Below are positions 5,320 through 7,956 of a stretch of 7,956 nucleotides of DNA, piece after piece. A program made the position numbers and the translations under genes. Where the stretch lies: the NCBI GenBank assembly GCA_945878965.1, contig CAMCUJ010000057.1, forward strand, positions 1-7,956, read 5' to 3'. Numbering within the stretch: the stretch's first letter is position 1; the number at the start of each line of letters is the position of its first letter. This stretch comes from an uncultured Clostridia bacterium. GTDB taxonomy: Bacteria; Bacillota; Clostridia; Monoglobales; Monoglobaceae. The notes below the pieces were generated by a model. It was not told the origin of the DNA and did not search any database. It saw only the letters and a list, made by a program, of their open reading frames with translations.

Positions 5320-6357
5320 TCAAGCAAGCTGCTGAGGAAGCGTTTCCATCATTTTTATATTAGGAACTCTTATAAGGCTGCCGGCTGTCGGTATCATATC
5401 AACCAAGTCAAATCCGTAATGCTGACCAAGCTTTGTAATACGGCTGATCTTCTCTACGTGTATCTGAAGAGCATTTTCTAAGTATTGGTCAATATTTTTG
5501 ATTTTAGAAACTCCCCCGTATAAAAATACGTGGCTGATAGGTGTACTGCTTGAACGTAAAAGCTCAAACTGTCGCATCTTGTTTATTTCTTCTATAACCT
5601 TATTTGCAAGTGCTGTCATAGACATATTATTCATATAAAGCGGATCCATATCAACTCCCGAGAAATTATTCTTTTCACTCTTTGCAAAGCCCATATTATA
5701 AAGGTCGGTTTCAAATTCAAAGGCATTAAGCTCAAGACAACGTGAGAATACGTTCTCCGAATTAATAATCATATTGATATTCATAAGCTTATTTCCCATA
5801 TCAACGGTAATTATAGCCTTATCCTCAATCGGAATGTCGTTTATGGCACCGCCCTCAAAAAGCTTTATTATAGAGTTTGCATGTACATCAAGAGCATAAG
5901 GATTAAGCTTTAAATCCCTTGCAAGCTCATAATACTGAAGCGCAAGCTCAACCGGTACGGCATAAGCCATAATTCTGAAGTTTGAACCCTCCGGCTTTAT
6001 AACCGTGTAGTCTATGTAATACTCCTTATTGATATTCAAAATATTATACATCTCATTTTCAACCATAAGCTTAAGTCTTTTAGGCGGAGCCTGAGGAAGA
6101 ATTATCTCACGGGAAAGTACAGATGTGCTTCTTAGAGTAAACACAACATTCTTAGACTTAATTTCCTTTTCCTCAATCAAATCTCTCAAAAAAACATAAA
6201 GCCCCGTTTTATCTGTTATAATGCCGTCACTTACCGTACCTTCGGGAGTCTCCAGCACATCATATTTATTTATAACTATCTTATCAATTTTATCTCTCCA
6301 GAATTCTCCTTCGATAAACTTAGTATTTCTGCTGCCTATATCAATTGCCAATAACAA
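5320..6357 (-). CDS. pilM: Type IV pilus assembly protein PilM (actin-like ATPase fold)
   Basis: This encodes 345 residues, the usual PilM size. It is a cytoplasmic protein of the FtsA/actin fold that binds nucleotide and the N-terminal tail of PilN, forming a ring linked to the motor ATPase. Visible motifs in order are phosphate-1 LAIDIGSRNTK (3-13; Asp6, Gly8, Lys13), the inserted 1C-like subdomain with PKRLKLMVENEMYNILN (about 92-108), phosphate-2 ITVDMGN (183-189), and the adenosine motif FLYGGVSKI (278-286). A closing PTAGSLIR (323-330) corresponds to the usual Ala-x-Gly-Leu-Ala end of PilM. An in-frame TGA at 6366 limits the start to TTG 6357 or TTG 6351. AAAGGGTG at 6372-6365 is 7 bases from the first, giving MLLAIDIG. 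It follows pilC after 45 bases and precedes pilN by 62, in the standard M-N-O order. I see no disrupted catalytic motif. Confidence 0.93.
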   Translation of the reverse strand: MLLAIDIGSRNTKFIEGEFWRDKIDKIVINKYDVLETPEGTVSDGIITDKTGLYVFLRDLIEEKEIKSKNVVFTLRSTSVLSREIILPQAPPKRLKLMVENEMYNILNINKEYYIDYTVIKPEGSNFRIMAYAVPVELALQYYELARDLKLNPYALDVHANSIIKLFEGGAINDIPIEDKAIITVDMGNKLMNINMIINSENVFSRCLELNAFEFETDLYNMGFAKSEKNNFSGVDMDPLYMNNMSMTALANKVIEEINKMRQFELLRSSSTPISHVFLYGGVSKIKNIDQYLENALQIHVEKISRITKLGQHYGFDLVDMIPTAGSLIRVPNIKMMETLPQQLA

Positions 6358-6364
6358 AACAATT

Positions 6365-6372
6365 CACCCTTT
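6365..6372 (-). promoter_or_regulatory. Ribosome binding site supporting a TTG start for pilM
   Basis: AAAGGGTG ends 7 bases before TTG 6357. No ATG or GTG is available in frame between the upstream stop (TGA at 6366) and the first ATPase motif, so a TTG start is required. Confidence 0.6.
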
Positions 6373-6402
6373 TCTTTGTTTTAAATTTAAATCCTTAGAA
6401 AA

Positions 6403-7614
6403 TTATCCAATGAAATCATACATTCCCATCATAGGCTGTAAAATAGAAATTACAACGAAGCCTATAACACCCGCAAGCATTACAATCATAAGCGGTTCAA
6501 GCATAGAAACCATCTTTGTAATCGCAGCGTCCGATTCCTCATCATAGAAATCTGCCGTCTTGCTCATAACCTCTTCAAGCGAACCTGCCTGCTCACCTAT
6601 ACTAAGCATTGAAATAAGCATAGACGGAAAAACACCTATTTTCTGAATAGCTACCGACATAGGTATACCCTTTTGAATATCTGTCTTAACACCTATCAAA
6701 AGCTCATCAAGATAAGCGTTGCCGATAACTCTTGCTGTAAGCTCAATTGATTTAATAAGTGACAAACCGCTTGAGAATAAGAAAAACATTGTTCTGGCAA
6801 ATCTCGCCGCAACTACGGTTTTATAAAGCTTTCCGACCTTTGGAATATCAAGCTTTATTTTATCAAATTCTCTTTTTACCGGCTGAAGCATAGTAAGGAA
6901 TTTATATGCCGCAACCAAAAGAACTCCGCCGATAAGAACCACATACCAATAATTCTGAAGGAAATCACTCATACCTATAAGAATCTTGGTGGTCGCCGGA
7001 AGATCCGCTCCCGCCGACTCAAACATTCCTGTAAACTGCGGCATAACGAACACAAGCAAAGTCGCAACAACTACAACAGATACACAAAGCAAAATTATAG
7101 GATATATCATTGCTGCCGTAATCTTATTTTTAAGCTTTACATCCTTTTCATAAAAATCCGCAAGCTTCTGCATAACACTATCAATATTACCGCTCGCCTC
7201 ACCGGCCTCAATCATATTAAGCATAAATGTTGGAAATGCATTATTTTGTTTTCTCATTGCAGAACTTAATGAATGTCCCTGCTGAATATTTTCATATACC
7301 GACCAAAGCACTTTTTTAGTTGCAGGCTTCTCGGTCTGATTGTATAAAATATCAATACATTTTATAATCGTTATACCCGAGTTAAGCATTATCGCCATCT
7401 GCTTGCAGATAATTGATAATTCTTTAGGCTTAATACTGCCTTTACCGTTTCCGTCCGAGGAAACCAGCTCAGCCGATGCAACCTCCTTAACCTTTATACA
7501 ATATTGCCCCTCATTTCTGAGTGCCTTATAAAATGACCCCATACTGTCGGCAGACATTCTGCCCTTTTTAACTTGACCCCTATCGTCAACCGCCTCATAT
7601 ATATATCCGGGCAT
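6403..7614 (-). CDS. pilC: Type IV pilus inner-membrane platform protein PilC (GspF family)
   Basis: This encodes 403 residues, full length for the family. An N-terminal cytoplasmic module (1-62, YIYEAVDDRGQVKKG and on) precedes two tandem GspF domains at about 66-190 and 268-392. Each carries the family signature: KQMAIMLNSGI...IEAGEASGNIDSVMQ (71-149) and ARTMFFLFSSGL...SIGEQAGSLEEVM (274-350). Three transmembrane helices are clear, at about 168-190, 222-241 and 372-393. PilC sits in the membrane, contacts the PilB motor and is thought to turn as it inserts or extracts pilins. ATG 7614 is preceded by a purine-rich GGGAGAGGA. It is the first gene of the visible operon; the PilB and PilT ATPase genes that commonly precede pilC are not seen, and a terminator-like hairpin lies upstream. 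They must be in another unit or beyond the edge. A T2SS GspF is formally possible, but the pilM-N-O neighbours make it T4P. Confidence 0.95.
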   Translation of the reverse strand: MPGYIYEAVDDRGQVKKGRMSADSMGSFYKALRNEGQYCIKVKEVASAELVSSDGNGKGSIKPKELSIICKQMAIMLNSGITIIKCIDILYNQTEKPATKKVLWSVYENIQQGHSLSSAMRKQNNAFPTFMLNMIEAGEASGNIDSVMQKLADFYEKDVKLKNKITAAMIYPIILLCVSVVVVATLLVFVMPQFTGMFESAGADLPATTKILIGMSDFLQNYWYVVLIGGVLLVAAYKFLTMLQPVKREFDKIKLDIPKVGKLYKTVVAARFARTMFFLFSSGLSLIKSIELTARVIGNAYLDELLIGVKTDIQKGIPMSVAIQKIGVFPSMLISMLSIGEQAGSLEEVMSKTADFYDEESDAAITKMVSMLEPLMIVMLAGVIGFVVISILQPMMGMYDFIG

Positions 7615-7679
7615 TTACCATCCTCTCCCTTAAATTATTTTTATATATTAATTCAAATATTATTTTCACAAAAGTTATA

Positions 7680-7709
7680 TTTAAACAAAAATTTCATTCA
7701 AATTGTCAA
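7680..7709 (-). promoter_or_regulatory. Secondary promoter candidate for pilC
   Basis: A perfect -35 TTGACA (7709-7704) is followed after 18 bases by TTTAAA (7685-7680), a four-of-six -10. It would start a short leader of about 60 bases. The poor -10 makes it weaker evidence than the site at 7739-7767. Confidence 0.35.
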
Positions 7710-7738
7710 AATAATGGTGCATATTATGTGATTATTTT

Positions 7739-7767
7739 ATTATATTTAATATATCATATATCAACAA
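7739..7767 (-). promoter_or_regulatory. Sigma-A-type promoter of the pilC operon
   Basis: TTGTTG (7767-7762), a 17-base spacer and a consensus TATAAT (7744-7739). Transcription would start near 7732, giving a leader of about 117 bases before pilC. The -35 is covered by a perfect palindrome ACAAATTTGT (7764-7773). Confidence 0.55.
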
Positions 7768-7773
7768 ATTTGT
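7764..7773. promoter_or_regulatory. Palindrome over the pilC -35, possible operator
   Basis: ACAAATTTGT is a perfect 10-base palindrome overlapping the -35 hexamer. A dimeric regulator bound here would block or modify initiation. In such AT-rich DNA a chance palindrome is quite possible. Confidence 0.25.
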
Positions 7774-7832
7774 CTATAGCACTAAAAGAAATCATAGTAT
7801 AATTTAACATCGTCGTAACAAAGATGTAATAT

Positions 7833-7854
7833 ATCTTCCTTACTTATTGAAGAT
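7833..7854. repeat. Small inverted repeat in the upstream region
   Basis: ATCTTC (7833-7838) and GAAGAT (7849-7854) pair perfectly with a 10-base loop. It lies about 65 bases upstream of the main pilC promoter. Apart from it, the two promoters, the palindrome and the terminator-like hairpin, I find no gene or RNA gene in 7615-7956; the only open frames are short and lack ribosome sites. Confidence 0.35.
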
Positions 7855-7893
7855 TGAGTAGTTTATCTTGTAAGTTAGGAAACATCGGAAACT

Positions 7894-7926
7894 AAAAAAA
7901 TGGGGCTGTTGCATTAAGATAGCTCC
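7894..7926 (-). terminator. Intrinsic terminator of an off-window upstream unit (or insertion-sequence end)
   Basis: On the minus strand GGAGCT (7926-7921) pairs with AGCCCC (7907-7902) with one mismatch and a 13-base loop. It is followed after one base by seven T's (7900-7894). This would end a minus-strand transcript entering from the right and so isolate the pilC operon. The mismatch and large loop weaken it. Read on the plus strand, TGGGGCTGTTGCATTAAG has the look of an insertion-sequence terminus, an alternative origin. Confidence 0.5.
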
Positions 7927-7956
7927 GTAACAAAAAAAGAAATGACTCAAATCCTA

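Noticed and set aside
6221..6547. 108-codon plus-strand frame across the pilC/pilM junction
   Set aside because: It is antisense to two clear genes, and its Ser/Ile/Pro-rich product has no motif.
7754..7810. 18-codon minus-strand frame upstream of the pilC promoter
   Set aside because: It has no nearby ribosome site and overlaps the promoter.

Overview
The window is one stretch of a type IV pilus (T4P) biogenesis locus, all of it on the minus strand. The AT-rich DNA, strong purine-rich ribosome binding sites, frequent TTG/GTG starts, sigma-A-like promoters and the lack of any outer-membrane (PilQ/PilP) gene suggest a low-GC Gram-positive anaerobe of the Clostridia. A gut Lachnospiraceae-type genome is my guess from style; no marker gene confirms it.

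Reading in the direction of transcription (right to left): positions 7956-7615 hold a terminator-like hairpin with a T-tract that ends something outside the window (or is the end of an insertion sequence), then an AT-rich leader with a good promoter. Next come pilC (inner-membrane platform), pilM (actin-like cytoplasmic ATPase fold), pilN and pilO (bitopic membrane proteins forming the alignment complex with PilM). pilN and pilO overlap by 14 bases. A 277-base gap follows, with a hairpin, a strong candidate promoter (TTGCAT, 17 bases, TATAAT) and a leader of roughly 200 bases.

This promoter faces a second block of three prepilin-like genes. The first encodes a 799-residue protein with a PilX/GspK-type N-terminal segment fused to a long beta-solenoid (bactofilin-like repeats) and a second beta-rich C-terminal part. 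Then come a PilV/GspI-like prepilin and a PilW/GspJ-like prepilin that runs off the left edge. A 48-base hairpin with few mismatches separates the first two.

Working model: PilC, PilM, PilN and PilO form the membrane machine. The three minor pilins form a GspK-GspI-GspJ-like tip complex that primes assembly and displays the large beta-solenoid at the pilus tip as a possible adhesin. The extension ATPase (PilB), retraction ATPase (PilT), prepilin peptidase (PilD) and an obvious major pilin are not in the window. The main item of interest is the giant beta-solenoid minor pilin and its separate promoter.
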